NCBI GenBank assembly: GCA_026392455.1
Contig: JAPLCB010000003.1
Coordinates: forward strand, 62,001-126,000
Source: Propionibacteriales bacterium
Lineage (GTDB): Bacteria; Actinomycetota; Actinomycetes; Propionibacteriales; Nocardioidaceae
Length of the DNA stretch: 64,000 bases
Direction: 5' to 3'
A program made the translations under genes and the position numbers. The notes below the pieces were generated by a model that searched no databases, was not told the origin of the DNA, and saw nothing but the letters and a program-made list of their open reading frames with translations. Below are positions 8,396 through 17,574 of this stretch, piece after piece; positions within the stretch are counted from its first letter, which is position 1, and each line of letters starts with the position of its first letter.

Positions 8396-8920
8396 ATGGA
8401 CCAGTCCCTGGAAGACGACTTCCGCGGCTGGGTCTCGATCAACCGGGACCCGCTGCGCCGGACCGCCTTCTTGCTCTCCGGCGACTGGCACCTGGCCGAC
8501 GACCTCGTCCAGGAGGCGCTGACCCGGGCCTTCTCACGATGGGCGCGGATCACCGCACGAGGTGTTCCGGACGCCTACGTGCGCAAGATCGTTGTCAACC
8601 TCTCCCTCGATCACCGCCGGCGTCCGTCGCGCCGCGAGGAGTCCCAGGCGGAGCCGCCCGAGACCCGGGCGCTCTCGGGGTTCGCCGAGACGGCCGCCGA
8701 ACGGGATCGGGTGCTGGCCGCCCTGGCTCTCGTCCCGCCCGGACAGCGGGCCGTGCTGGTGCTCCGCTACTTCGACGACCTCTCCGTCGAGGAGGCCGCC
8801 CGGGTGCTGCGCCGGTCGGTCGGGAACGTGAAGAGCCAGAGCAGCCGGGGCCTGATCGCTCTCCGGTCGGCACTGGAGGCCACCGACCACCGGCACACCA
8901 CCCGAATCGAGGGATCCTGA
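8396..8920 (+). CDS. SigE-family ECF RNA polymerase sigma factor
   Basis: This 174-residue group IV sigma factor has region 2 at about 15-75, including DDLVQEALTRAF, and region 4 at about 105-165 with LPPGQRAVLVLRYFDDLSVEEAARVL and a helix-turn-helix ending SVGNVKSQSSRGL. The two-domain layout without a region 3 or C-terminal extension fits the actinobacterial SigE-family (TIGR02983) group. I chose the ATG at 8396; the frame stays open 22 codons upstream but that part overlaps the likely promoter. The stop overlaps the ATG of a single-pass membrane protein gene, a probable regulator of its activity. Target regulon unknown. Confidence 0.88.
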   Translation: MDQSLEDDFRGWVSINRDPLRRTAFLLSGDWHLADDLVQEALTRAFSRWARITARGVPDAYVRKIVVNLSLDHRRRPSRREESQAEPPETRALSGFAETAAERDRVLAALALVPPGQRAVLVLRYFDDLSVEEAARVLRRSVGNVKSQSSRGLIALRSALEATDHRHTTRIEGS

Positions 8921-9789
8921 TGGAGCACGATGCCCGGACCGTCTTCGACCAGGCACTGGTTGACCCGCCGCCCAGCGCCATCGACACCGACGACGCGATC
9001 CGGCGCGGCCGACGGCTCCAGGCCCGACGGCGCCAGGTGCTGGTCGGGACCGTGGCCTCGGCGGCGCTGGCCGGCGCCACGGCGTTCTCGGCGCTGACCG
9101 GTCCCGCGCAGGACCAGGGCACCGGAGACACCCTCACCGGCGACGTCGCCGAGCCTGCGGAAGCACGCGTGCCCGACGCTGTGAACGTGCGCTGCAGCCC
9201 GACGGGGATCTCGGTCAGCAGCGCGGCGGTCCGTACCCGACGCGACGGCGTCGCCCTGGTCGTCAGCAGCACGATGCCGGCCGGTTCCTACCTGGGCTAC
9301 CTGCCCGCGGCGGTGGCCGGCAAGCCCGGCTACGCCGGCGGCGAGGAGCTCCCGCTGACCTCGACGACCTGGGTCCGCGAGCTCGTGCCAGGACGCTACG
9401 TCCTCAGCTGTGACCGGGCCGGGTCGATGGACAGCGTCGGGACGACGACCATCACCGTGACGGATCCGGACGGGAACTGGCGTGGCACGTCCGCGATCGA
9501 CACCCTTGGGTGCACCGGCGGCGCGGTCAACGACTGGATCGGCTCGCTGTTCCGGACCGGCGCCACCCCGGAAGCCACGGCGCAGGCCGTGGCCGACGCG
9601 TTCGGGGGCCTGACGACGTACCGAGGCGCTGTCTTCACCGTCGCCCGGGCCGAAGTCGGGTACCGCGACGCCGAGACCCAGACGTGGCTGGGCTACCGGG
9701 ACGGTCGACCCTTCGTCACCATTCTGGTCACCCCGCAGGGAGACCGGTTCTCCGGCGGGCCCAACGACCGGTGCGGGAACCAGCCGTGA
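8920..9789 (+). CDS. Single-pass membrane protein coupled to sigma factor (putative anti-sigma)
   Basis: This 289-residue protein starts in a TGATG overlap with the sigma gene. The cytosolic N-terminus (1-40) is polar with an Arg-rich stretch RRGRRLQARRRQ before a transmembrane helix at about 41-60. The rest is extracytoplasmic with beta-rich sequence and four cysteines (in RCSPTG, LSCDRAG, LGCTGG and DRCGN) that could form two disulfides. No zinc anti-sigma HxxxCxxC motif is visible, so the anti-sigma role is inferred from coupling and topology only. The short N-terminus could contact the sigma factor while the outer domain senses the envelope. Confidence 0.75.
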   Translation: MEHDARTVFDQALVDPPPSAIDTDDAIRRGRRLQARRRQVLVGTVASAALAGATAFSALTGPAQDQGTGDTLTGDVAEPAEARVPDAVNVRCSPTGISVSSAAVRTRRDGVALVVSSTMPAGSYLGYLPAAVAGKPGYAGGEELPLTSTTWVRELVPGRYVLSCDRAGSMDSVGTTTITVTDPDGNWRGTSAIDTLGCTGGAVNDWIGSLFRTGATPEATAQAVADAFGGLTTYRGAVFTVARAEVGYRDAETQTWLGYRDGRPFVTILVTPQGDRFSGGPNDRCGNQP

Positions 9790-9804
9790 CCGTCGGGCCC
9801 GGGC

Positions 9805-10839
9805 TCAGCGCGGGATGAACGCCCAGTAGTCCAGGTCGAGCAGGACGCCGTCGGCGTACTTCCCGTCCTCGCCGCGCAGCGTCATCGAGGTGTCGCGTCC
9901 TCGGGTGGCAACCAGCCGCAGCCGGACGGCACCGACCCCGGGAGCGTTGGTCCCAGCCACGTCGAGGACCTCCGACCAGGCGTACACGGTGTCACCGGCG
10001 AAGGCGGGAGCGGCGTGGGCACCGGCGTTGATCGCCGAGATCAGCTGAGCGTTCGCCAGACCGTTGAACGACAGCGCGCGGGCCATCGAGATGATGTGGC
10101 CGCCGTAGATCAGGCGCCGACCGTCGGGGCGGGCCTCGGTGTTGAAGTGCACCTTCGCCGTGTTCTGCCACAGCCGGGTCGCGAGCATGTGCTCGGAGTC
10201 CGTGAGGGTGACACCGTCGACGTGGTCGATCTTCTCCCCCACGGTGTAGTCAGCGAGGCGGTGCGGTTCACCAGCGGCTGCGAAGTCGTACGCCGAGAAG
10301 TCCAGTCCGGCCGGGACGACCAGGTCCGCGACGCCGAGCGCCGGTGCCAGCTCGGGAACGACGGCCTCGGGGGCTGGGGCCTCGACGTCGCGCTTGTGCA
10401 CCATCACCCAGCGAGCCCAGTCCAGGACGGTCTCACCGCGCTGGTTCACCGCGGTGGACCGGACGTAGACGACTCCGCTCTTGCCGTTCGAGTTCTGCTT
10501 GAGCCCGATCACCTCCGAGGAGGTCGACAGGGTGTCGCCGGCGACGACGGGGAGGTGGAACCGCAGCTCGGCGTAGCCGAGGTTTGCCACGGCGTTGAGC
10601 GAGACGTCCGGCACGGTCTTGCCGAAGGCGATGTGGAACGCGATCAGGTCCTCGACCGGAGCCGGGTCCAGACCGACCGACGCAGCGAAGGCCGCCGAGG
10701 ACGGCAGCGCGAACCTGGTCGGGTAGAGGGCGCCGTACAGGGCACGGTCGCCCTCGGTCACCGTGCGCGGGGTGGCGTGCCGGATCACCTGGCCGACGGT
10801 GAAGTCCTCGAAGAAGTTGCCGGGGTTCGTCTTGCTCAT
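9805..10839 (-). CDS. MaoC family dehydratase, mesaconyl-CoA hydratase-like
   Basis: This 344-residue double hot-dog protein closely resembles mesaconyl-CoA hydratase (beta-methylmalyl-CoA dehydratase) of the ethylmalonyl-CoA pathway. The family-typical start NPGNFFEDFTVGQVIRHATP, and VPDVSLNAVANLGYAE and GLKQNSNGKSGVVYVRST, are all recognisable from memory. The start at 10839 gives the usual length of about 343; an upstream in-frame extension is arginine-rich shadow. Ethylmalonyl-CoA pathway partners (ccr, mcl) are not in this window, so the substrate assignment is by family resemblance. The gene is convergent with the sigma-factor operon, with a 15-bp gap. Confidence 0.78.
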   Translation of the reverse strand: MSKTNPGNFFEDFTVGQVIRHATPRTVTEGDRALYGALYPTRFALPSSAAFAASVGLDPAPVEDLIAFHIAFGKTVPDVSLNAVANLGYAELRFHLPVVAGDTLSTSSEVIGLKQNSNGKSGVVYVRSTAVNQRGETVLDWARWVMVHKRDVEAPAPEAVVPELAPALGVADLVVPAGLDFSAYDFAAAGEPHRLADYTVGEKIDHVDGVTLTDSEHMLATRLWQNTAKVHFNTEARPDGRRLIYGGHIISMARALSFNGLANAQLISAINAGAHAAPAFAGDTVYAWSEVLDVAGTNAPGVGAVRLRLVATRGRDTSMTLRGEDGKYADGVLLDLDYWAFIPR

Positions 10840-10880
10840 GGAGCGGTATTCTGCCGGGTCGCTCCGGGCGGGTGCACGCG

Positions 10881-10898
10881 CGGGTCGCCGGCGACCCG
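10881..10898. repeat. 18-bp perfect palindrome upstream of MaoC gene
   Basis: CGGGTCGCCGGCGACCCG reads the same on both strands and lies 42 bp before the MaoC-gene start, within the 196-bp gap to the end of the CDP-glycerol transferase gene. It could be a T-less terminator for the upstream gene or an operator for the downstream one. I see no other gene or RNA in this gap. Confidence 0.5.
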
Positions 10899-11035
10899 GA
10901 TCAGGCCCGCTTCTTGGCCGCTCACGACGGCCTGACCCGTGACGGACGCGCACGACTGGTCACAGGCGGCTGACACATCCAGCCTTGCGGGCCGACGCGT
11001 CGCCGACGGTCCGGCGTCGCTGCGCCGTGACCGGT

Positions 11036-12178
11036 TCAGGCAGTCTCGGCGTGGCTGCCCGGGCCGCCGGCGCCGATCAGCTCGTCCCGCAGCAGCGCCA
11101 GGTCGTCGACCTCGGCGATGAACTGCCGGGTGCTGTCCCCCACGCCGAGATCGTCGAAGTAGTGGTGGCGCATGGCGGCCCGGGCGATCCGGTGCTGGTC
11201 GTGCTCCAACCGGTCGACCAGCAAGGAACGCAGTTCCTCGAGGTTCGTGGAGTCGACGGTGTCAGCGCACCGGCTGACCGGGACCTCGGTCCGCAGACGC
11301 TCGGGGTCGTCGTACCGGTCGGTGATCAGCAGCGGCTTGTCGGTCTGCAGGTAGAGCCAGTCCAGACCTACCGACGAGACGTCGGTGATCATCGCGTCGC
11401 AGCCGGGGAACACCGCGAGGATGTCGCCGCGGCAGATCGCCCGGTGGCCGGCCGCCGGGTCGTGCGCGGTGGCCTCGGCGATCAGCCGAAGGATGGTCGC
11501 GTGGTTCACCTGGATCGCCGGCAGCAGGCTGGTGGTGACCTTCGGGTGCGGCTTGTAGACCAACCGCACGTTCGGCACCGCCAGGACCTGCTCGACGATC
11601 TCCGGGCCGAAGACGTCCACGGAGGTGTAGTCGTTGTACTCGGCATCCCCGGACCACGTCGGAGCGTAGAGGACGGTGCGACGGTCGCTGGGGTCCAGGA
11701 CCGGCTCGGGCCGCAGGTCCAGCTGCGGCCGACCGACCCGGACCAGCTTGTCGGTGTCGAATCCGATCAGCCCGAGGGAGTGTCGGAGCACCGCAGCCTC
11801 GCCGGCGACGAAGACCCGGTCGTAGGCCTTCGCGTTGTTGCTGACCATGCTCTGCTTGTCGCTCTCCCCGTGGTTGATGTGCACGTGCAGCATCTTGTTG
11901 TTGAGCAGCGACTGGAAGTTGCGCATCCCGTTGTTGCAGTACAGGACGACCTTGGCGTCCAGGTCGGCGTAGAGAGCGATCAGGTCGGGAAAATCGACCG
12001 CTTCGTGGACCGGGAGGAAGGTACGGCTGCGGATCAGGGCAGCGGTCTCGGGCTCGCGGCTGACGATCGCGACGGGACGGGTCTCGTCGAGGCGTTCCAG
12101 AACCGGGAGCCACTGGATGAGCTGGTAAGCGCGCGTCGCATCGTCGGCGAAGTAGGCAAGGATCTCGGGCGCGGTCAC
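11036..12178 (-). CDS. CDP-glycerol glycerophosphotransferase family protein
   Basis: This 380-residue protein of the TagB/TagF (GT-B-like) family transfers glycerol phosphate or a related polyol phosphate from a CDP donor to a growing polymer at the cytosolic membrane face. Recognisable elements are HINHGESDKQ, VLYAPTWSGD, VYKPHPK (donor phosphate-binding region) and DVSSVGLDWLYL. Teichoic or glycopolymer synthesis is the usual role. There is no N-terminal glycosyltransferase and no other teichoic acid gene nearby, so it is an isolated family member here. The start is GTG at 12178. A 129-bp gap separates it from the divergent photolyase gene. Confidence 0.85.
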   Translation of the reverse strand: MTAPEILAYFADDATRAYQLIQWLPVLERLDETRPVAIVSREPETAALIRSRTFLPVHEAVDFPDLIALYADLDAKVVLYCNNGMRNFQSLLNNKMLHVHINHGESDKQSMVSNNAKAYDRVFVAGEAAVLRHSLGLIGFDTDKLVRVGRPQLDLRPEPVLDPSDRRTVLYAPTWSGDAEYNDYTSVDVFGPEIVEQVLAVPNVRLVYKPHPKVTTSLLPAIQVNHATILRLIAEATAHDPAAGHRAICRGDILAVFPGCDAMITDVSSVGLDWLYLQTDKPLLITDRYDDPERLRTEVPVSRCADTVDSTNLEELRSLLVDRLEHDQHRIARAAMRHHYFDDLGVGDSTRQFIAEVDDLALLRDELIGAGGPGSHAETA

Positions 12179-12256
12179 GGATCAATTCTAGGCCGCGTGG
12201 CAAGGTGCTCACGACCATCGGGCCGGACGTCGGGGAGCGACGAAGATCTCACCGTC

Positions 12257-12305
12257 GGTTCAGCACCGACCACGTCGGTGTTGGCGGGGGAACCTACGCT
12301 GAACC
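12257..12305 (+). promoter_or_regulatory. Nested inverted repeats just before the photolyase start
   Basis: An outer 8-bp arm pair, GGTTCAGC (12257-12264) with GCTGAACC (12298-12305), encloses an inner 7-bp pair, CACCGAC (12264-12270) with GTCGGTG (12274-12280). The structure ends two bases before the ATG at 12308, and the only purine-rich SD-like tract (ggggga) is inside the loop. It could be an RNA hairpin limiting initiation or an operator. No function is established. Confidence 0.5.
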
Positions 12306-12307
12306 CC

Positions 12308-13983
12308 ATGCAGTCCCGTGCCGCCTTCCCAGGCCGGAACCCGTTTCCGGGGCACGTCCGGACCCTCGTCGTCGTGCTGGGTGACCAGCTCGACCCGGAC
12401 TCGGACCTGCTGACCGACCTGGACCCGGCCCACGACCTGGTCTGGATGTGCGAAGCCTCGGGCGAGGCCGATCACGTCTGGTCCCACCAGGCCCGGATCG
12501 CCGTCTTCCTCAGCGCCATGCGTCACCTGGCGCTGACCCTCGACGAACGCGGCATCCCGGTCTGCTACCGCCGGCTCGACGTCGAGGACGACGCCGACCT
12601 GCTGGCGGCTCTCGAGAGCGACCTGGACCGGTTCGGACCCGAGGAGGTCCGGGTGATGGAGCCCGGCGAGTGGCGGCTCGAGGCGGGCCTGGCTGAGGTC
12701 GCCGAGCGCTGGGGCCGCCCGTTCGAGGTGCTGCCCGACCGACACTTCCTGTGCAGCCGGACCGACTTCGACCGCTGGCTCGCGGACCGGTCGGTTCCGC
12801 GGATGGAGCACTTCTACCGGGCGATGCGGCGTCGTACCGGCTACCTGATGGACGGCGACCAGCCGGCGGCGGGCCGGTGGAACTTCGACACCGAGAACCG
12901 GGGTTCGTTCGGACCCGACGGTCCCGGGCTGACGGTCGGCCCCCGTGCGTTCCGCCCGGACGCAGTGACCCAGGAGGTGCTGGACCTGGTGCGCACCCGC
13001 TTCGGTTCCCACCCGGGATCGTTGGACGCGTTCGACTGGCCCCTGACCCGTCCGGACGCCCTGCTCGCCCTGGACGACTTCATCGAGCACCGCCTCGGAG
13101 ATTTCGGTAGCTACCAGGACGCGATGACCTCCGGAGCTCCGTGGCCGGACACCCTGCTGTTCCACTCACGGCTCTCGGTCGCGCTCAACCTCAAGCTCCT
13201 CGACCCGCGCGAGGTGTGCGAGGCGGCGGTCGCGGCGTACCACGCGGGAACCGCACCGATCGCCTCCGTGGAGGGCTTCGTCCGGCAGGTCCTGGGCTGG
13301 CGCGAGTACGTCCGCGGTCTCTACTGGGCCCGGATGCCCCAGTTCGCCGACATGAACGAGCTGGGGGCGAACGAGCCCCTGCCCGGGCTCTACTGGGACG
13401 CCGGGACCGACCTGAACTGCTTGCACCAGACCGTCTCGGAGACCCTCGCGCACGGCTACGCCCACCACATCCAACGGCTGATGGTCACCGGCTTGTTCGG
13501 ACTCCTGCTCGGCGTGGACCCGGCGGCCCTGCACCGCTGGTACCTCGCGGTCTACGTCGATGCCGTGGAATGGGTCGAGCTCCCCAACACCATCGGGATG
13601 AGCCAGTACGCCGACGGCGGCTACCTCGGCTCGAAGCCGTACATCGCCACCGGCAAGTACATCGACCGGATGAGCGACTACTGCGGCCCCTGCCGCTACC
13701 GCCCTGACCGCGCTGTCGGTCCCGACGCCTGCCCGATCACGACGCTGTACTGGGACTTCCTCGGCCGGCACCACGAACGGTTCGCCGGACATCCTCGGAT
13801 GGCTCTCCAGGTGCGGAACCTGGAACGGAAGTCGGGCGCGGAGCTCACTGCGATCCGCGACCAGGCGGCTGCCTTCCGGGAGAGTCTTCGCCCGGCCGAG
13901 GGCCCACGGCCCGTCCCCTCACGGGACGCAGCAGAGGCGGCCTCCGCTCACGCGGAAACCGCCTCTGACCTGCAAAAACTCGG

Positions 13984-14002
<19 letters not shown>
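12308..14002 (+). CDS. Cryptochrome/photolyase family protein, FeS-type (6-4) photolyase
   Basis: This 564-residue flavoprotein belongs to the deoxyribodipyrimidine photolyase-related (FeS-BCP/PhrB) group that repairs UV (6-4) photoproducts using blue light. The start MQSRAAFPGR leads into the DUF523-like Rossmann segment RTLVVVLGDQLD. Four cluster cysteines C371, C459, C462 and C475 (in DLNCLHQ, YCGPCRY and DACPI) have spacing C-x87-C-x2-C-x12-C, which is the spacing I recall for Agrobacterium PhrB (350, 438, 441, 454), a constant offset of 21. The last approximately 45 residues are low-complexity. The 3' end overlaps tRNA-Pro and its probable terminator on the other strand. Confidence 0.9.
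13932..13967 (-). terminator. Probable hairpin terminator of tRNA-Pro, inside photolyase 3' end
   Basis: A 9-bp stem (CAGAGGCGG at 13932-13940 with its complement at 13959-13967) encloses an inner TCCGC/GCGGA stem with a 4-base loop. It lies 17 bp past the tRNA 3' end on the minus strand and has no clear T-run. The position suggests transcription termination of the tRNA transcript, though it is also coding DNA for the photolyase tail. Confidence 0.45.
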
Positions 14003-14057
<55 letters not shown>

Positions 14058-14139
14058 AGTGCCTGCTTGAACAGGCGAGGGGAACCTTATCGCAGGCCGG
14101 TCACGGTGTCCGAATCGGGTGCCCGCCGGCCGGTGCGGC

Positions 14140-14598
14140 TCAGTCCGAGACCGGCGGAGTGTGCTCGTCGATCAGCCGGCGGATCTCCTTCACGGCGTTG
14201 ATCGCCATCGCTCCGTCGGACGACTGGATGCCGATCGCCGACAGCGAGGTGCCGTCGGACAGGTCGAAGCCAGCCCACGGGGCACCGCGGCGCATGTTCA
14301 CCGCGATCACCTGCGACCACTCCAGGTCGTAGCGCCGATAACCGTTGACGACCTCGAGGCCCCGCTCGGTGGCGCTGACGCGTGACCTCATCAGGGCGAA
14401 CCAGACCGCGAGCGCGATCGACCCGAGGAAGACCAGGGTGCCCTTCTGGAACGGCGAGAACCGCGACCGGACGTCCGGCCCGAACAGGATCCAGACAGCG
14501 ATCACCAGGGCCAGCAGCATCACACCCAGGACCGTGCCGACCAGCCGTGCCCCGAACGGCCTCCAGGTGTGCGGCACCGTCACCGGCTGACGGCTCAT
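14140..14598 (-). CDS. PH domain-containing membrane protein
   Basis: This 152-residue protein has two transmembrane helices (about 20-40 and 52-70) followed by a bacterial PH-like domain with VSATERGLEVVNGYRRYDLEWSQV-type strands. Small PH-domain membrane proteins downstream of hisG and the rib operon are conserved in actinobacteria. The gap to the hisG stop is 7 bp, implying co-transcription. The function is unknown. Confidence 0.83.
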   Translation of the reverse strand: MSRQPVTVPHTWRPFGARLVGTVLGVMLLALVIAVWILFGPDVRSRFSPFQKGTLVFLGSIALAVWFALMRSRVSATERGLEVVNGYRRYDLEWSQVIAVNMRRGAPWAGFDLSDGTSLSAIGIQSSDGAMAINAVKEIRRLIDEHTPPVSD

Positions 14599-14605
14599 CG
14601 GGACG

Positions 14606-15472
14606 TCACAGGCGGCAGGCGTGGATGTCGGTCAGCAGGATCGCGCGGGCACCCAGCTCGTAGAGGTCGTCCATCAGCTGCTGGGCACCGTGCGCCGGCA
14701 CCATCGACCGGACCGCGACCCAGCCCTCGCGATGCAGCGGGGAGATCGTCGGTCCCTCGAGGCCGGGGGTCAGGGTGATCGCGTCCTCGAGACGGTCCGA
14801 GGGAATGTCGTAGTCCATCATCAGGTAGGAACGCGCGACCAGGACGCCTTCGAGGCGGCGGCGGAACGTGGTCAGGCCGTCGGGCTCGACGCCCTCGCGG
14901 GTGATCAGGACGGCTTCGGACTCCATGATCACGTCACCGACGATCTCCAGGCCCGCCTGCTTGAGGGTGCTGCCCGTCTCCACGACGTCAGCGATCGCGT
15001 CGGCGACCCCGAGCTGGATGCTGGTCTCGACGGCGCCGTCGAGGTGGACCACCCGGGCATCGATCCCCTGGGCGGCCAGGTAGCCCTCGACCACCCCGAC
15101 GTACGACGTGGCGATCCGCTTGCCGTTGAGGTCGGCCAGGGTGTCCAGGACCCCGGGCCGGGCCGCGAACCGGAACTTCGAGCGCCCGAACCCGAGCTGC
15201 ATCGCCTCGACCGCGGCGGAGCCGGAGTCCAGGAGCAGGTCGCGGCCGGTGATGCCGATGTCCAGGGTGCCTTCGCCGACGTACAGGGCGATGTCGCGGG
15301 GACGGAGGTAGAAGAACTCGACACCGTTGGCGGTGTCGAGCAGGCTCAGCTCCTTGGAGTCCGAGCGCTGGCGGTAGCCGGCCTCGCGGAGCATCTCCGA
15401 CGCCGCGGTGGACAGCGCGCCCTTGTTGGGCAGGGCGATCCGGAGCAGCGGACCGTTGGCAGTGCTGTTCAT
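14606..15472 (-). CDS. hisG: ATP phosphoribosyltransferase
   Basis: This is the first enzyme of histidine synthesis, joining ATP and PRPP to give phosphoribosyl-ATP. At 288 residues it is the long form with a C-terminal HisG_C regulatory domain that binds histidine for feedback control. Recognisable segments are LRIALPNKGAL at the start, RPRDIALYVGEGTLDIGITGRD, and the PRPP-site stretch DVVETGSTLKQAGLEIVGDV. It is 10 bp downstream of hisE, and the two reactions are consecutive (steps 1 and 2). Confidence 0.97.
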   Translation of the reverse strand: MNSTANGPLLRIALPNKGALSTAASEMLREAGYRQRSDSKELSLLDTANGVEFFYLRPRDIALYVGEGTLDIGITGRDLLLDSGSAAVEAMQLGFGRSKFRFAARPGVLDTLADLNGKRIATSYVGVVEGYLAAQGIDARVVHLDGAVETSIQLGVADAIADVVETGSTLKQAGLEIVGDVIMESEAVLITREGVEPDGLTTFRRRLEGVLVARSYLMMDYDIPSDRLEDAITLTPGLEGPTISPLHREGWVAVRSMVPAHGAQQLMDDLYELGARAILLTDIHACRL

Positions 15473-15482
15473 GAACGGGTTC

Positions 15483-15746
15483 CTAAAGGTGGGCGTAGAC
15501 GTCGTCGAGCGAGATTCCGGCGGCGAGCATCAGGCACTGCGCGTGGTACAGCAGCTGGCTGATCTCCTCGGCCGCCCGCTCATGCCCTTCGTGCTCGGCC
15601 GCCATCCAGGACTCGGCCGCCTCCTCGACGAGCTTCTTGCCGATGAAGTGAACACCGGCGTCGAGCTCGGCGACGGTGCCCGAACCCTCCGGGCGGGTCA
15701 CCGCCTTCTCGCTGAGTTCGGCCCACAGCTCCTCGAACGTCTTCAC
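15483..15746 (-). CDS. hisE: Phosphoribosyl-ATP diphosphatase
   Basis: An 87-residue MazG-like all-alpha pyrophosphatase that converts phosphoribosyl-ATP to phosphoribosyl-AMP, the second step of histidine synthesis. The Mg2+-binding EExxE-type pattern is seen in [18 protein letters not shown] and [11 protein letters not shown]. It starts with GTG at 15746. It is a separate HisE rather than a HisI fusion, as usual in actinobacteria, and lies directly upstream of hisG. Confidence 0.95.
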   Translation of the reverse strand: MKTFEELWAELSEKAVTRPEGSGTVAELDAGVHFIGKKLVEEAAESWMAAEHEGHERAAEEISQLLYHAQCLMLAAGISLDDVYAHL

Positions 15747-15778
15747 GAGGGCAAAGCGTAGTCCGTCGGCGCCACCCG

Positions 15779-16273
15779 TTATCCCCCGAGGTGCTCGCGG
15801 CGGCGGATCTTGCGCAGGGTGACCGCCGTCTGCAGGGCGGCGCTGGTCGCCTCGTACCCCTTGTCCTCCTTCGAGCCGGGCAGACCGGCGCGGTCCAGCG
15901 CCTGCTCGTCGTTGTCGCAGGTGAGCAGCCCGAACCCGATCGGGACCCCGTGGTCCAGCGCGACCCGGTTGAGCCCGTCGGTGGCGGCCGAGGACACGTA
16001 CTCGAAGTGCGGGGTACCCCCGCGGATGATGACGCCGAGCGCGATCACGGCGTCGAAGCCCTGCCGGGCGAGCGCGTCGGCGACGATCGGGAGCTCGAAC
16101 GAGCCGGAGACCCGAACCACCACCGGCGAATCGACCTTGTGCTTCTTCAGCGCGTCCAGGGTGCCGTCGAGGAGACCGGTCATCACCTGCTCGTGCCAGC
16201 TCGCCGCCACGACCGCGACCCGCAGGTCGTGGCAGTCGAAAGGCGCGTCGCTCGGGCTGCCGTCCCCGCTCAC
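15779..16273 (-). CDS. ribH: 6,7-dimethyl-8-ribityllumazine synthase
   Basis: This 164-residue lumazine synthase condenses the ribBA product dihydroxybutanone phosphate with the pyrimidine intermediate, the penultimate step of riboflavin synthesis. Typical motifs are [39 protein letters not shown] and [16 protein letters not shown]. The GTG start at 16273 forms a GTGA overlap with the ribBA stop, so translation is coupled. Much longer in-frame readings upstream are shadows of ribBA. Confidence 0.96.
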   Translation of the reverse strand: MSGDGSPSDAPFDCHDLRVAVVAASWHEQVMTGLLDGTLDALKKHKVDSPVVVRVSGSFELPIVADALARQGFDAVIALGVIIRGGTPHFEYVSSAATDGLNRVALDHGVPIGFGLLTCDNDEQALDRAGLPGSKEDKGYEATSAALQTAVTLRKIRRREHLGG

Positions 16274-17574
16274 GAGGTCACTCCTTCGGTCTCGACGCTT
16301 CCCTGGGCTGCCTGCTCCGGCGCGAGGTCGGGCAGGTCGTGCCCCATCCGGTCGCGCTTGGTCCGCAGGTAGGCGATGTTGTGGCCGTTGGGCCGCGGCG
16401 TCAGGCCGACCTGCTCGGTCACTCCGATCCCGTACGACGCCAGGCTGGAGGTCTTGTCCGGGTTGTTGGTCAGGAGCCGGACCGTGGAGACGCCGAGGTC
16501 GCGCAGGATCTGGGTCGCCGCACCGTAGTGCCGGGCGTCGGCGGGCAGCCCGAGGTCCAGGTTGGCGTCGACCGTGTCCCGACCGCCGTCCTGGAGCTGG
16601 TACGCCTGCAGCTTGGCGAGCAGGCCGATCCCGCGGCCCTCGTGCCCGCGCAGGTAGATCACCACCCCGCGCCCCTCGGAGGCGATCCGTTCCAGGGCCT
16701 CGTCGAGCTGGGGTCCGCAGTCGCAGCGCGAGGAGCCGAAGACGTCGCCGGTCAGGCACTCGCTGTGCACCCTGGTCAGGACCGGCTCGCCGGTGCGCAG
16801 CTCGGCCGGGTCGCCGTAGACCAGCGCGATGTGCTCGGAGTCGTCGACCGTGATCCGGTAGCCGAACGCGGTGAAGGCACCGTGCGCGGTCGGCAGCGTC
16901 GTCTCGGCCACCCGGGTCACGTGGGTCTCGGTCTTGCGGCGGTAGTGCACCATCTGCTCGATCGAGATCATCTTCAGGCCGTGCTCGTCGGCGAACTCGC
17001 GCAGCTCGGGACCGCGCTTCATGGTGCCGTCGTCGTTGACCACCTCGACCAACACCCCAGCCGGGGTCAGGCCGGCCATCCTGGCCAGGTCGACCGCTGC
17101 CTCGGTGTGTCCGCGACGGACCAGCACCCCGCCCTCGCGGTAGCGCAACGGGAAGACGTGGCCCGGTCGGGTGATCTCCCACGGCTCGGTCGCCGAGTCG
17201 GCCAGTACCCGCGCGGTGTGCGCCCGGTCAGCCGCGGAGATGCCCGTGGAGACGCCGTCCCGGGCGTCGACGGAGATCGTGTACGCCGTCCGGAGCTTGT
17301 CCTTGTTGTGCGGGGTCATCAACGGGATCTCGAGCCGGTCGAGCATGTCAGCGGGCATCGGCACGCAGATCACGCCGGACGAGTGCCGGATCGTGAACGC
17401 CATCAGCTCCGGGGTGGCCTTGGCAGCCGCGAAGATGATGTCACCCTCGTTCTCCCGGTCCTCGTCGTCGACGACCACGACCGCCTTTCCTGCGGCGATG
17501 TCGGCGATCGCCTCCTCGATGTCGTCCAGGCGGACTCCGACGTGCTGTCCGGACAGGCCGGTGTTGTCGTTCAT
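16270..17574 (-). CDS. ribBA: Bifunctional 3,4-dihydroxy-2-butanone-4-phosphate synthase / GTP cyclohydrolase II
   Basis: This 434-residue fusion catalyses both entry reactions of riboflavin synthesis. The N-terminal DHBP synthase (about 1-215) shows the acidic metal site [10 protein letters not shown] at 36-45. The C-terminal GTP cyclohydrolase II (about 220-415) shows the zinc ligands C273, C284 and C286 in [17 protein letters not shown] and the downstream [19 protein letters not shown]. It overlaps ribE by ATGA and ribH by GTGA. Both catalytic halves look intact. Confidence 0.97.
   Translation of the reverse strand: MNDNTGLSGQHVGVRLDDIEEAIADIAAGKAVVVVDDEDRENEGDIIFAAAKATPELMAFTIRHSSGVICVPMPADMLDRLEIPLMTPHNKDKLRTAYTISVDARDGVSTGISAADRAHTARVLADSATEPWEITRPGHVFPLRYREGGVLVRRGHTEAAVDLARMAGLTPAGVLVEVVNDDGTMKRGPELREFADEHGLKMISIEQMVHYRRKTETHVTRVAETTLPTAHGAFTAFGYRITVDDSEHIALVYGDPAELRTGEPVLTRVHSECLTGDVFGSSRCDCGPQLDEALERIASEGRGVVIYLRGHEGRGIGLLAKLQAYQLQDGGRDTVDANLDLGLPADARHYGAATQILRDLGVSTVRLLTNNPDKTSSLASYGIGVTEQVGLTPRPNGHNIAYLRTKRDRMGHDLPDLAPEQAAQGSVETEGVTS

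Noticed and set aside
10985-12307. N-terminal extension of the photolyase frame over the CDP-glycerol gene
   Set aside because: It is the antisense of a gene with clear family motifs; the photolyase fold starts at 12308.
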